22,788 bases of DNA from Hemicentrotus pulcherrimus (GCA_003118195.1 BEXV01000053.1:184974-207761); one strand, 5' to 3'; positions 1-12,493 are shown, counted from the stretch's first letter. Numbers and translations are program-made. The notes: generated by a model from the sequence alone, not told the origin.

Positions 1-634
1 GGAATGGGACTCTTCTAAATTTGTTAAAATGACAAAAGTTTGGGTAGACTACAATGAGATCTTCTCTGATTTTGCTTTAAGAAATTCAGTTTGAGGAAAG
101 TTGTTTTAGTTTCATCACTTGACAATAATAATTACATATTTTTTTTTTATTGCTTTAATGTGTTCCAATAGTAATAAAATAATTAGATTATATATCATTC
201 TAACTTGCATAAAATGGTATGTATTGTTTCTTTGCAGAAAACATACCTCTTGTTCTCAAAGTTCATTCAATATTATATCTCCTTTATCATGAAATATGTA
301 TTTAAATCAACAAACTGTCTAAGTTGGGCCCATACTTTAATTGAAACATATTTAAATACCTGTATTTACATTATTACATTATCATTGATTTCCATTTTGC
401 CCATTGTTATCAGTGCTAACATGCCAGAACATGACATCACATAGATATAGGAATGTCATTTTTTGAAAGACGTTGCAATCTCTGTTTATAGCAACCGCTG
501 TCAGACAGTCTCTTGGAAGAAGCAGATTTGTCAATATTGTTTACATTGAGCCAAGTTGGGTATACTCCATGATATAGATTCCAAAGTTTTTTTTAAAAAC
601 TGTTGAAAAAAAACTTTTTATTGATACTCATGAG
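1..634. other. AT-rich non-coding DNA
   Basis: No exon-like segment with matched splice sites and coding-like composition is visible. The 79-codon frame at 205-444 is AT-driven and contains no recognisable domain. Confidence 0.6.
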
Positions 635-1043
635 TTAAAGATAAAGACCAGTTATGGTCATGCGATTGCATTTGTGAAAGAAACGTTGTGAAAGAAACGT
701 TGTGAAATCGATAAGAAAAGGTTGATTATCTAGCATAGATGTACTGCCAGGTTCTGGAATCGTCAAAACGATAAGAAATTTGGCCCAGTCTTCATGAAGT
801 TACAAGCTCTGTACACAGAAAGATGTATATGGGACTACATGTGCGAGACACGTGCATTTTTATCTCTCACATACCAATAAATAAACTAATATACCAAATA
901 TATGAATTAGTAGGTGGTTTCCCCAGCAATTTTTTTTTCATTGTGTATTATTCAAAACATATTCTTTCACATGATTGGTAATAAGAGCTTCCATTTCATT
1001 TTTTTAAAATTAGAGCGTTTCCAATACTGGTCTTTACCTTTAA
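635..1043. mobile_element. TIR element (MITE) bounded by TTAA, copy 1
   Basis: The left end 635-657 and the right end 1021-1043 are inverted repeats, matching at 20 of 23 positions (TTAAAGRTAAAGACCAGT...). If TTAA is taken as the target-site duplication, the termini begin AGRTAAAGACC. The element is about 409 bp and has no transposase frame. TTAA duplications are known for the piggyBac and Kolobok superfamilies; the AG start fits Kolobok-type ends better than the CCC start of piggyBac. It contains an internal 14-bp tandem duplication (673-686, 687-700). A diverged relative lies at 4882-5264, and positions 654-854 match 4901-5081 well. Confidence 0.72.
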
Positions 1044-2470
1044 TGTCCCTCTAACTCTCTGATGATCATATGATTCGTTTTGCACATATGAAAGGAAAAG
1101 TTGCAAGGGTAATGCCAAAAAAGAAGTGAAGTCATCATTTTTTTCCCGTCACAATGTTGCCTTAAATACCAAATACGTGTCATTTACTCCTTTTAGTTAG
1201 TCTGTATCTCATTGATTGATAGATACAGTATATGCATGCCATTCACTACACATGTGTGAGCAGCACAGCATTCCTGGCTTGACACTCCATGCCCAGGCAG
1301 AGTCTCATGTTTGGGAGGGTTCACTAATTTTACCAAGTCAACATTTCACTCAGCGTCGTGGTACGTAGCCTCACAGCGGTGCACTTTGCCCAAAAATGCG
1401 CTGAGCATAGTCTGTTGGTACCCTTGGAAGCCCTCGTGCATCGGAGCATAGAGTGTTGGATAATGGTCTCGGTTGGTCAGAGCTAGCAGAGGGAGAGAGA
1501 GAAAGAGAGCACCGCTATCTCTATGTTATCAGTGATTGTCTAGGGGTACAGGTGTGTATCCTCTACATCTGATTGTCCACTTTGGTGGAATCATTGCCTG
1601 CCCGTTCTGTTTGCAGGACACTGGACCTAGTTGCAATCATCCTGCTAAATTATGTTTGCCTAGGATAGCTTATGCTGATTTTGGATACCGTGATTCTTTT
1701 ATTCTCTCTGGCTTGCCCCTATTCTGACTAAGCTTTGATTTTTATGGGATGTTGTTACGGAATGGAATGTAACACCAAGACTTTGGTCATTTTATGGAGT
1801 TTTATAGTGGCTAACTGCAGCTGAATGATAGCGCTACCAACCGAAGAGGTACTGGAGTTCAATTCAGACAACTCAAAAAGGAGGTGGTCCAAGAGTTCAG
1901 TGGATTCTGAAAGGACATTGATGAGTGGATTATTATATGTCAAGTTCTGGATGTGCTAATAAGGAATAAATATACACCATTGGAATACTATGTCATAATA
2001 ATCTATGCATGTGTGCAAAACAGTCTTTGAATCTTGGAAGCAGGAAGAAGGTGTGAAAAGAAGAATGTTTATTTTACTGTGAGCGTGCTCCGATCATACT
2101 TACAAGGTATATTGTTTGTGAAATATGTGTGTTATCAGTTATACCTAATTTAGCTCTGTATTCTATAGAAACTTGTTTTTTGTGAAAATATAATGTATTT
2201 TTGTGCACATTCTTATGAAACACCCCCACAAAATCACCTTGAATGGGAGACTCATTTCAAAGGATTTAGAGACAAGGTGAAGCATAAGGGAAGTTCATTT
2301 AAAATAAAAAAGCGTTGTCACCAAATTCACTCTTTTTCCTATTGAATATTATTTTGAGAGTCGGTCCAAAGTTATTCTTGCCTCTGTTTGAATTCATGTA
2401 TTCTGAAAAGGTTCACATCACTGTATTACAGGAGTGTTTTGGGAGTATTTTGACCAGTGAAAAAAATACA
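1044..2470. other. Non-coding DNA, slightly GC-richer patch at 1260-1480
   Basis: 1260-1480 has more G+C and CpG than its surroundings but no convincing exon. A 63-codon frame near 1536-1727 begins at TTG and has no recognised features. Confidence 0.5.
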
Positions 2471-2620
2471 CGGGGGCTCGGGGCGAATTAGCCCCCGAAA
2501 TGCCTAAAAGAGCCCCCGAAAATCAGATAAGAGCCCCTGTAAATTTGCATAGAGTTCAATGCAAACAAATTTTAGTATGTAATTTTCATGCAGGCAAGCT
2601 TGAGAAGTAGCCCCCGAAAA
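2471..2620. repeat. Cluster of AGCCCCCGAAA motifs with hairpin
   Basis: AGCCCCCGAAA or close variants occur at 2490, 2511, 2532 (AGCCCCTGTAAA) and 2609, spaced about 21 bp for the first three. The inverse, CGGGGGCT, at 2471-2478 can pair with 2490-2497 (8 of 8). The cluster stands out as C-rich in very AT-rich DNA. Its nature is not recognised. Confidence 0.6.
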
Positions 2621-4044
2621 ATAAATATTCATTTTTTCCCTGATTTTGATTTTTGACTTAAAGGACTGCACTTAAAGTGATGTTTGGCAATAATTGGGAG
2701 ACTTGGCTCATTAACATATCAAATGACCTTTGCAAGATTCAGACAAACTTTTTTTTTCATCAGAATCCTTGCAAACTGCACATGAAGGCCTGAATGTCCT
2801 AAAATTATTTTGCACATAACTGTTTGGATTGACATGAAACAAAAGAAGAATATGAGCCTATGAGCTTATTTATTCAATTTCATTCAAAATCTTATTTGCC
2901 TTTAAAAGTAGGGTGTTTGCAGTAGAATATGTCAAAGAAGGAAGAGCACCTCGTAAATGACAAGAGAAGTTTCAGTATCATAGTGGTATTCTTTCATGTG
3001 AGTGGGCCATCAAATAGATTTGCTGCAAATTACTCTTAGGAGCTGTTAAGAGATCAGCTATGCGTGCATTGCATTGAGTTTTATGTGTTCATTTGACTAG
3101 GATATTGCTTTGGATATTACAGGAGATAAATGTACACAATCGTTACAGAGAACCAACTGGATTCGTTCAAGCACTTATCTTTTGGTATTACATATTTACG
3201 CAGAGGAATTATTGAATTGCTGCTGATATTTTATTCTTCATTTACGTGGATACTTGTCAGATATCAATGGGTAAATATTACTCTCCTATCTATATGTATT
3301 CAGTTAATTTTTATGCTGTTCGAAAAGTCCAGTATTGGATGTAGAGTATATAGGTCTACAAGTTACCAAGCAGTGAGAGTATGAGTTACATATAGATATA
3401 TAACTCATAGTATGTTCCAAAAATGTGTATATATTGTGTTTCTAATAAAAATGGTAGTTGAAGAGCGAGATGAGAGAGATAGGAATGACAAGGAAGAAAG
3501 ATAAGGATTTTTTTTCATCTTCTTATAGCTCAATCTTGGATCTAGAGAGAACTGCTTCATCAGTATACTTCTCCCGTCAGGTTGATGGCATATATTTCCT
3601 TTAGAGATCATACAAGCCATCGATTCATGATCCTCGCCGTTTCCTCTCCATCAAAAGGCCTGTCACCATTAGCCCAGCTAGTTATGATGCAGGGAATTTA
3701 GACCCATCTCAAAAAGGTTGAGGAAATTTGTTTTGAAAATGTGAACAATGTGCTACTTCTCCTTTACATTTGGAATAGTAGCTCAAGATATTATTTCAAG
3801 CAAACTATAGGGCTTGTTTGCAGTTTTCCTGCCACATGAATTTGCCCTATGAGCATGCTAATTAAGTTGGTAAAGATGCACTTTGATGATGGCGTGCTCT
3901 GAAACTGAAGCTAGGTTGACGATTGCGTGGGGATAGCTCCCCTTGGTCTAATGGGGATGCAGATGTAGGACCTCAAATTTGCACTTTAGTTTTGGAAAAC
4001 GTTGATCAGTCTGATTCCATTCTAATATCTTGAGCACATGCTTG
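2621..4044. other. AT-rich non-coding DNA
   Basis: Nothing supportable. A splice-like pair around 3123-3182 is open in two frames and is recorded as rejected. Confidence 0.5.
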
Positions 4045-4300
4045 TTTGGGCTAATGGGGAAGCACATGAAGAGCAGTGGTTTTTCTTTTTTTTTTTTGCA
4101 TTCATGCATCCATTGTTACATCTCAAACCTGAACTTGGTCAAACCAGTGAAAACGCACCTCAGCAATCGTAATATATACTGCATTTATGTATCCATGGTC
4201 TAATTATATCTCAAGCTTAAACTCATTCTGGTTAATGGGAATTCACCCTAAGAGCCATTGTATCTCCTGCATTAATGTATCCATAAGCTTCTATCCCCAG
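4045..4300 (+). repeat. Decayed tandem repeat, about 85-bp unit, three units
   Basis: The landmark GCATTNATGYATCCAT starts at 4098, 4181 and 4269 (spacings 83 and 88). Related preceding blocks (CTAATGGGGAAGCAC, GTGAAAACGCAC, TTAATGGGAATTCAC) line up at similar offsets. A poly-T run at about 4087-4097 interrupts the first unit. Confidence 0.6.
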
Positions 4301-4881
4301 GCGATGCAGTCGTCTCTCCTCGTTTTTTTCTCCGTAACACCGGCAAACTCACTATCTTTAGCTGGTCCAATTAAATATGATGGATGATGTCACATTAATG
4401 TTATGTATTTGATTGCACCTATATTAAAATGCTCTTAGCGAAGCGTTATGAACTTTGGAGACTAAAGAGCAGGGTTAGCCGGCATTGATCAGCTTTTATC
4501 ATTAAGAAGCATTCCAGAAGGTTTGGTATATTACCAGTGGTAGTCTAGGTGAAGAGGTTGTTTTTCATGATTCACTTTTCAATTTTAGGAATTTTCACAG
4601 TAAAGGGCAGTTTTGTAAATGTAGAATTGTACCAAAAATATGTAACAAATAAAGGTTTGAAATATGAATATGAATGTAAAGTATACCTGTATTGCACATT
4701 GTTCCATCATTACCTTTAGGTCTCATGTGAAATAGGAGATTGAATTGGAAGTTTTTATTTGTCTTTTGGGTACAAGGGTATTTATCCATAATTGATTAAT
4801 TATCAGAATGTATGACTAGGAACATGTATGTATGCTTTATGTAAAACAAACTTTGGAAGTACCTTGAATATGTAATGATGC

Positions 4882-5264
4882 TTAAAGATGAAGTTAAGTA
4901 GTGGTCATGCGATTGCATTGTGAAAGAAACGGTTTGGAATCGACCAGAAAAGGTTGATCACCTAGCATATAACAATTTGTGTGTATTGCAAGGTTCTGGA
5001 ATCATCAAAATGATAAGAAATTTGGTAAAGTCACAAACACTGTACACAGAAAGATGTATATGGGACTACACGAACACGTGGCGAAAAAAACCTCCCCCCG
5101 AGTTTTACGATAAACTTGACATATTTAGAATATGAAGGCATTTGAAGAGCCATGCTTTTTAGGGAACATGTCTTATCTGATGTTCTTCTACACTTGCATT
5201 TTAACAAATGATAACGTTCACGAATTATTTTTCACCTCTTCCCAGAACTCAACCTTCTCTTTAA
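4882..5264. mobile_element. TIR element (MITE) bounded by TTAA, diverged copy 2
   Basis: The left half closely resembles 635-854. Shared blocks include GTCATGCGATTGCAT, GGTTCTGGAATC, and the stretch from GTACACAGAAAGATG through TATATGGGACTACA. The left end (4882-4904) and the sequence just before 5264 form degenerate inverted repeats (about 17 of 23 positions), again starting with TTAA. The right halves of the two copies are much more diverged. A 71-codon open frame inside this copy has no counterpart in copy 1 and is treated as chance. Confidence 0.6.
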
Positions 5265-5459
5265 TTTGGCTGCATAATTTGTGGTCGAAAATTGTTTGAA
5301 TAGAAAAATAATTTTGTAATAAAATAAATTTTTGTATATTTTCCTGACAATAGGCTTCATAAACTTACGCTATCAAAGTTTCTTTCCATCCTCATGTTGT
5401 AGGCTGAACAATTTGGTTCAAACTGAAAGAGATGAAAAGATGTTTTTTATTTAAAAGCA

Positions 5460-5558
5460 ATCCACCTGTACGTAGAAATCTACATATGATACATACATAA
5501 TCAAATACAAGTTATCCACCTGTATGCAGTAAACTACATATGATACATACATAATCAA
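5460..5558 (+). repeat. 54-bp tandem duplication
   Basis: ATCCACCTGTAYG at 5460 recurs at 5514, and the stretch from CTACATATGATAC through ATACATAATCAA is shared in both copies. About 1.8 units are present, with a few substitutions, in non-coding DNA. Confidence 0.85.
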
Positions 5559-7741
5559 TGTAAATACATAACATGCAGGAGGGTTTGTGTTATGGGTTAT
5601 ACGAAACTGAAAGAAGCTCTGTGCGTATTGTGCTAATTGCTAATAACTTGTCGCTGGGGTGATTTCAGGCTCGTTAAACTTTCGTATGGAAATCAACTTG
5701 TCTGAGCAATTAGTCTCACATTAATGAGGGACAGGTTTCATAAAGTGCAAGGTAGCTCATTAACTCCTTTAATATTAGATCTCTAAACATCTAAGGATAC
5801 TACATGTAGGTATACAGTGTCCTAACCAGTGTTATTTTATGTTTTTATATTTTAAAACAATACAGACATTTAGTGCTGTTATAAATCATAATATAGAATA
5901 CTGAATACATTGATCTTAAACTTTAATGTGAATGTGTGTAGAGTCTTGGTTATAGTAATAAGGATGTGGAAATCCCTAGAAGGGGAGCTTGATCTACTGA
6001 GAGGTGATGTGCAATGGTGCACTATGAGGGATCATCACTACCTCCTCATCGTCTTCTATACCACTCCTTCGTAGATTCATCCTTCTGCTCCTCCTTCTGC
6101 TCCTCCCTATTACCCTAAAGCTTTGGTGAAAGCTCCCCCAAAAAATCTGAACTATCTGAATCTGAACCACTACAAAACAACAGTGATTGTTTTCATTTAG
6201 GACTACTACACTGTACAAATTAAAAAGTTTTGTCATATTTACCCCCTCCCCCCAATTCTCTTGTGTTTAAAAAAAAATGAATTATAGATCTTCTTTACAC
6301 TGTACTCTGTACAAAGTAATCTCTATTGCCTTTTTTCCCACCCCTCCACCAAACTTGCTTGTGTAGTGCCGTACAGCAGTTGTTTTTCATATAGGCCTGA
6401 TACAAAATAAGAATGTAAGTAGAGCACATGGGCAGAGCAGCTGTGTCTGGGCAACATCAAATATCAGCCCAGAAATGTCTTTATCAGACACGTGATTCCT
6501 TCTTTGATGGGCAGATGAACTCCTGGTCTACTCTCTTTTGAAAATGACCATCGCAGGTTCAGTGTCAAATAGTTCTCTGTCACAGTACAAGATCTAAAGT
6601 AATAGTTTTAACACCCTTCTGGCAATTAAGGGATTTGATTGATTGCAAACCCTGTCTTAGTGTCAAAACAGACTTGTAGAATAATTGAAGAATAGATGAG
6701 ATTTTGAAATGCATAATATTACATGTCAAATTCATTGAGATGAAGGTCTTTTCTTGAAAGGCATTATCCACAAAAAATCTACCTATGAAACTAAATTTTT
6801 GTTACGCATCTATGTTTACGTGAAGAACAAAATGAAATGAGAAAAGTGGGAAACATTCTGATAAAATGACAGGTAGTTTTATTTCATGTGCAACTTAAAA
6901 TAACTAGATTCACAGGTAGATGTTTTATGCATATCAAAAATCAAACACATTTTAACAATAAATAATCAATTACCATTAAAAAAAAAAACCCTCCTACATT
7001 TTCCTTTCCAGTTAGCAACCAGGCTAAAACCCTGGCCGTGATACAATTTCAAATTTCAAAGAGCAATTTGAGGTATAATTTGTGGAATAAACATGCAAGA
7101 CAGTCAGAGAGCAACTTGCTTGCTTTCTAGGTCAAGAAGATGATCCCAATCATTTATCCTCCTTGACCTTGTTGCTCTATCATTTCTGCTACATTTCCTC
7201 CTTCAATAATATCTTCCATTCTACTGACCTTGTTTTAATTCTACTCCTTGATGAGGAGGGCATGCATCACTGAAGTATTGGCCCAGATGGCGCCCAAGGC
7301 AGGTGCAAATCCCGGCCTACAATTAGTCTTACGTCAATGCACTCTTTACCAATATTTTCAAGATGAATGTATTCTGTATTGAGTATACACTGCACTGGTC
7401 TTCTGTATTGGTCTGATGATGAATCTTAACCTCATCTTTGAAATGTGAGGGAACATTATTTATTGATTCAAAAGTTTTCAGACTGGCACATTTTATATTC
7501 AAAATTGAAATATTACAGAGGAAAAGGAAAGAAACATAAGACGTCCATCACTCAATATTTGAAAAGCAGGTGATAAAAGAAGTTTCTGTTGAAAGGACAA
7601 CTTTTTACAGATGTTCTTTAAATGATTTCATCCAGGAGATGGGTCATACTACATGAACTTTTTTTAAAGGTGTTATTTGCTGTCCAAATATCAGGGATGG
7701 CCATGTATCACATCTCAGAAAGTTTATTACTCCTTGCTAGC
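5559..7741. other. Non-coding DNA with isolated splice-like segments
   Basis: Mostly AT-rich. Two short splice-bounded segments, at 6115-6169 (minus) and 7012-7072 (plus), are open but too short and out of phase with the main exon chain. No repeat family is recognised. Confidence 0.45.
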
Positions 7742-8163
7742 TAAGGGTGCGTTCAAGATGAATCACAAATCAAAACGTTGGTAAAAAAGACAGTTACTGC
7801 GGGAGAGTGTTCAAGCGATTTTTCATCAACGCTGCTTCTTGCTCATTTCAAGCCCAGCCACTGCTCATCACACCGTGCAGTTTGACCCAGGAAGTAAAGG
7901 ACAAGTTTGCCACGCGCTTTCCGAATTTGTTTACGGTCGACTGTCGGCCTGACCGGAAGCAGGCCACGATAATGACGTTATAGAATCATGATTGAGATCT
8001 CCGTTCGTTCAAACGCATCTTTTTCAGCGTTGCATGTTTTTGTTTTGAAACACATTTATTTTTACAACCGATGAAAACTCGCTTAAAATCCCTAGAACGC
8101 AAACTAAACTTCTTTGAAAACTGTGTTTCTAGGGTGAGAAAGTGTCGCTTGAATGCACCTTAA
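7742..8163. mobile_element. TIR element with TAA flanks, PIF/Harbinger-like
   Basis: TAA at 7742-7744 is followed by GGGTGCGTTCAAG (7745-7757). The other end reads CTTGAATGCACCT (8148-8160) followed by TAA (8161-8163). The ends are inverted repeats matching at 11 of 13 positions, and a 3-bp TAA duplication with G-rich ends is typical of PIF/Harbinger elements. The body (~416 bp) is clearly richer in GC and CpG than its surroundings. It also has subterminal motifs (TTCAAGCG, CAGCGTTG / CAACGCTG) repeated in both orientations. There is no transposase frame, so it is non-autonomous. Confidence 0.65.
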
Positions 8164-10663
8164 ACAGTACCAAGTGAGTGATTGTGAGGAATTTCATAGC
8201 ACGCAGTGGTATTTGATCAAGGACCTGCAATTTTGTGTCTCTCTAGAGTTGTATGGTTTGCTTTCCTCAATTATCTGAACATCAATATCTCTTATTCCCC
8301 ACCCCTTCCCCCAATGGCCGATGGAACACCAAGCCTTTATATTGTTGGTACCAGAGAGAATACCATTATGAATAGTCTGTTAGCTTTTGGAGTGTGCATG
8401 TTGATCAAGCACTTTTGTCACATGTAGAGTGGAAGATTTTACCCTCAAGAGAAAAAGAAAAAGTTATTTCATTTTTATTGATTTTTATCTTCTTCAGGTA
8501 CATATATGGACACTTTAGCTTCATCAAAATCACTATTCAGTTAATATTCTTGTGAGATAGACATCTTCGAAATCGGAGGTTAGAAATGAGAGGAAGTTCA
8601 GTAGAACAAATAAAATCTTGCAACAAATTCTGTCCAACATATTTGATTTTGTTTGACAGTATATAATAGTATCAATTTTTGTGGAAAAACATATATTTAG
8701 TTTTTGATGCATAATAGTAATTTTGAGTAGATTTGCCATTCCTTTTCACCTGACATTGATCAAGGTTTAAGAAAGTTCAAAATCCCTTCTCTAAAACATT
8801 TAAACAGAATGTATAGCATATAAAGTATAGTTACAAACATGATTGAAAGGGTTGAAGAAGGATTCAGTTAAAAACATTGTCTGTATTGATTCCTTTTTGG
8901 AATAGCTGGCTTCGCTTTTATGCAACCCAAAACGATTTACTAAATCAGGTATCATTCATCATCCAAATTTAAAACAGAAAAATAGCACGAAGCAAAAACA
9001 TGTTTAGCCATAATTACAAAGGTTGTGCATTCCTATTTTTATTACAATTTTTGTTTATTTATTGATTGTGAATTAGAGAGCTTTTATTTGAAATAGAGTA
9101 AACATTCAAATGCTGGAGGAAATAGTGCAACAATCTCAGGAATAATGACCTTTTCTAATTAGAACAATTGTTTGGAGGTTGAATGATAACCAAGCCCCTG
9201 GTTTTGGAAGATTTTCAGCTTTGGAAATTGATGAAATTATACGGTTTGTGAGAAGAAAAAAAGATCAAAAGAGAGAATAAGAGGTTTTGATTTATTGAAG
9301 TAATCCCTCGACCCTCAGTACTAAATTAATTGGATTAATGGTATCCCTTTTCTTCTAAAAATATAAATCTTGAAAGCCCAGAAACAATTTTATATTAGTC
9401 CACCTAAAGTGTTTTGTTTCATTCTAGATTTATCTGTTGAGAGCCAGAATGATGTTAAGTCATTTTGCATACAGTCCCTTCTGATACTCATTCTACAATA
9501 TATTTATTGTTGAATAGCAAGCTACGTGAAATTCTCATAAAGCTGCTGGAAAGTCTAATTTCATGATATCGGAGGTGAAAAGTAATTAAGATTCATCAAT
9601 GTAGTAATGGCTTTAATAATATACTCTGTTTATGGCTAATAAATGACTTTCAGGGATTTTCTCTACCTGAGATTGATCATGATCGCATTGTTTTCACTTT
9701 TTATCAGGATTCCTTTCATGAAGTACGTACTATGTAGCCTTAAAATGTAGAGGTAAAGAATGGTATGTAAGATATATATGAAACTCACAAAGCAGCCCTA
9801 CATTTATATCATGTATATCAGGATTAAAGGGATCTGGTAACTTTGTCTCAGATTCTGAAACAAAATTCTGGATTTAGCTCATGATGCAATGATAATTATA
9901 AACCTTTAGGTCAGTCAGAAACCCCATGACTTTTACAAGCCGATCGCCTGTCTGATTATCAAGATATTTATGATTGGAATTACAAGTTTTGAAAACCGTT
10001 CGCCTGACGATTTTCATAACACTACAAACTATTGAGGAAAATGAGTATGGTAAAACTGGTCACTCAAAGATTTTTACTTTTATGAGGCACTTCTTGATCA
10101 TTTTGAAGCACAATTTTTTTAGGGCTTCAATATTACACCATATCACAGACACTGATAACACGTAGGGCCGTGTATCTCAGATTTAACATTGTTAAACGAT
10201 CCCTTTAAGATAAAAGGTAGGGTAAATTGATACTGGTGAAATCAGTCTTTTATCATGTATATTTGGACAAATAACGGAGGTTGTTTGGAAGAGAGCTGAT
10301 ATGGATCTTCCAGTTAGCCAGCCGAGATGCTGTGGATTATTGAACAATTTTATAAGAGGAATCGCTGAATGGAAAGTAAGAAGAAGCGTGTGAACGGAAT
10401 CCACGGCTTAGATGAATGAAACAAATTGTAACGGTTTAATTTACCAAAGTGATCCATTTGGGGGACAGCAAGCGGTGCCTTGGTGGGATTAAATGACTTG
10501 ATTTCCAGTCCCCATGTCATCATCTTAAAAGCTTCGTCATGTTGCCAATTTGACATCTGGAAGACACTTCTTGTCATCGTTACCGCTCATGTTACCTGTT
10601 GACCCAGATACCCGTACTTTAATCCCGCTGTTATCTGTATTTTGTCTCATTGACAACTTCATT

Positions 10664-10683
10664 GTGAGAGAGAGAGAGAGATA
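10664..10683 (+). repeat. GA microsatellite
   Basis: A short run of about eight GA dinucleotides ending in ATAGAGG. A weaker GA-rich patch lies at about 1487-1508. Confidence 0.8.
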
Positions 10684-11195
10684 GAGGGATGGAGAAGAAA
10701 AGAGAATAGAAATATTCAAGAAATATGTTTTGTATAGCTTAGTTAATAGGATGTCCTGGTTTCATTCTGTATTGCTGTAGATATCTACTATACTGTAGAA
10801 GAGAGGACTTTGCGCAACTTTGATATGGATAATCAGAGGAGATATCTGGTATATCACCATCCTAACATGTGCATCATTAATAGGAATTCACTCTTGTATC
10901 TTACCTAAATGAGACCTCATAAATCATTTATATTTAAGATAGGGGCAGGTGCCTCTGCCCCCATCATAATGCAAACTCTCAGGCTCATATCAAGTACACA
11001 TTAAGTACCAACAGAGAGAATGTGCTCCTGATTTGTCAAACCCATTCATTCGCCTGTCCCTTGGTCCCATTACAACCTCAGACAAAAAAAAGGCACCTTG
11101 AAATGTGTTAAATGTTCATCTTTTCACTTCTAGGAAGAAGAAGACAAAAAATTGATCTAAATCCTGATGACCCTATCTTTTTTTTTGGTTTTTTA

Positions 11196-11213
11196 TTGTT
11201 GTTGTTGTTGTTT
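11196..11213 (+). repeat. TTG trinucleotide repeat
   Basis: Five TTG units following a T-rich run. Simple-sequence DNA with no gene context. Confidence 0.8.
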
Positions 11214-11919
11214 TGCCTAGCATAAATTTTGCCCACCCCTTGAGAATCATGTACCCATCAATGTGATGTTCTTAATAAATTAACTTGTATTGCAAAAAAG
11301 GAATTCACACTTCTATCTCATTTATTTTATCCTTTCCCATATTTTCACATTATTTCATTTCTTTGATTTTGATAAATTTGACCTCTTAATGAAACAAAAA
11401 ATTGTCACTGTACTTTAGCCTATTGTCTGTCTCCACAAAATTATTCTATACTTCTCAACATTTATTTAGACAATTAGATATCAAATGTCAAAGATAAGAT
11501 TAAGGGTTTTCCTTTTGATGTGATGTGACCATATAGTACTATAGCAATTCAATTTATATGATTTAACCCTCGGCCTGTTGCATGCATGGTTGTCCTTGAA
11601 GAAATAAACGGGAACAAAAATGTGAAGCTTAATTCCATGTTGTTGCATGTTTAGTCGTACTTCAATGGCAGCATATCTTCCTAGAATGAGATAGAGAAAA
11701 CTACTAGCACCATTCATAGTATCATGTTCATGTCAGACTACCTTGAACTACATTGAACTCTATAGAGTACATTTTGGAGAACAATGCCAATGCATTAATC
11801 TGTTTAAAAACTGTTGTGCCTAATGTTTCCTGAAGAGAAATTCAAGCTGGTCATAAAGTTTCACAAGTTCATTATTAATTTGATTGACAGACTATCGCTA
11901 TTTTTGTCTGTGTCAACAG

Positions 11920-11979
11920 ATACTTATGATCTTCTTGATTTTGATAGTGATCATGAAAGTATTGTTTTATTTTATGATG
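11920..11979 (+). CDS. Candidate 60-bp exon just upstream of the ankyrin-like exon
   Basis: A pyrimidine-rich acceptor ending GTCAACAG precedes 60 bp with no stop in the relevant frame, followed by a strong donor, GATG|GTAAGA. The exon enters and leaves in phase 1. The next exon (12494) enters in phase 1, and the joined codon is GAT (Asp), so the reading frame carries through. The encoded peptide is acidic, with the core DLLDFDSDHESIVLFYD, and would sit directly before PPPRETL. The intron between the two would be 514 bp. Sequence composition is AT-rich like the surrounding intron, and I do not recognise the peptide in the vertebrate proteins, so this remains a splice-signal prediction. Confidence 0.38.
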
Positions 11980-12493
11980 GTAAGATAAGGTCAAGAGTAC
12001 TTTATAGAGAAACATAGAATTCAATACTTTTGGAGTATATTCTGAGAGAGTAAATGTGTTATTTCCATTATGATGCAGGATGGTTACCCTTGTATGAAGG
12101 CTGGGCGATCAGTATTATTGATTAGTTTCATGAGAGAGTTGTTCAGAGGTTTGAGGGGTACTCAAGTCTTCTCAGGCAATCTTTGAGGTGGATAATATAA
12201 TGATATTACTTTAGGAATGACAGTATAAAACCATTTTATAGTTTTGATACAAAAATACTTGTATCTCCTCTTGGATAGTTTTATGTTGTAAAAATGAATT
12301 CTATCCCTATCAATTTTAGAAGCTAAGGTTATGTTGTAAAGGAATTGAAACAATTTTTTGAAAGATTTGTAATATACTTTTTCTTAACCTAGAAACAGGG
12401 AACAACCAAATACATTCTTTACTCATTTTCGTTCATATAGAAATATGTCTTTATCATTATTTATATATCTCAATCTTTTCATCCAATTTATAG

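Larger units (their letters stand above)
8164..11919. other. Long AT-rich non-coding stretch
   Basis: Apart from the GA and TTG microsatellites I see no repeat or exon that I can support. It is probably intron or upstream sequence of the RhoGEF-like gene. Confidence 0.5.

Noticed and set aside
3123..3182. Splice-like segment with possible start codon at 3130
   Set aside because: Two different frames are open, the downstream sequence stays open past the supposed donor, and no homology is recognised.
4920..5135. 71-codon frame
   Set aside because: Lies inside the second copy of the TTAA-bounded element and is not preserved in the first copy.
6115..6169. Minus-strand terminal-exon candidate with a Ser/Asp-rich peptide
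   Set aside because: There is a plausible acceptor and a 17-codon acidic peptide before a stop, but it is too short and has no supporting partner exon.
7012..7072. Plus-strand 61-bp exon-like segment
   Set aside because: Good acceptor and passable donor with an open frame, but the exit phase (2) does not match the next candidate exon (phase 1) and the peptide is not recognised.
10314..10375. Plus-strand 62-bp exon-like segment ending in a GTAAGA donor
   Set aside because: The peptide ends in AEWK, vaguely like the P-x-EW region before the ankyrin part of the vertebrate proteins. However, its exit phase (0) breaks the frame into 11920-11979.
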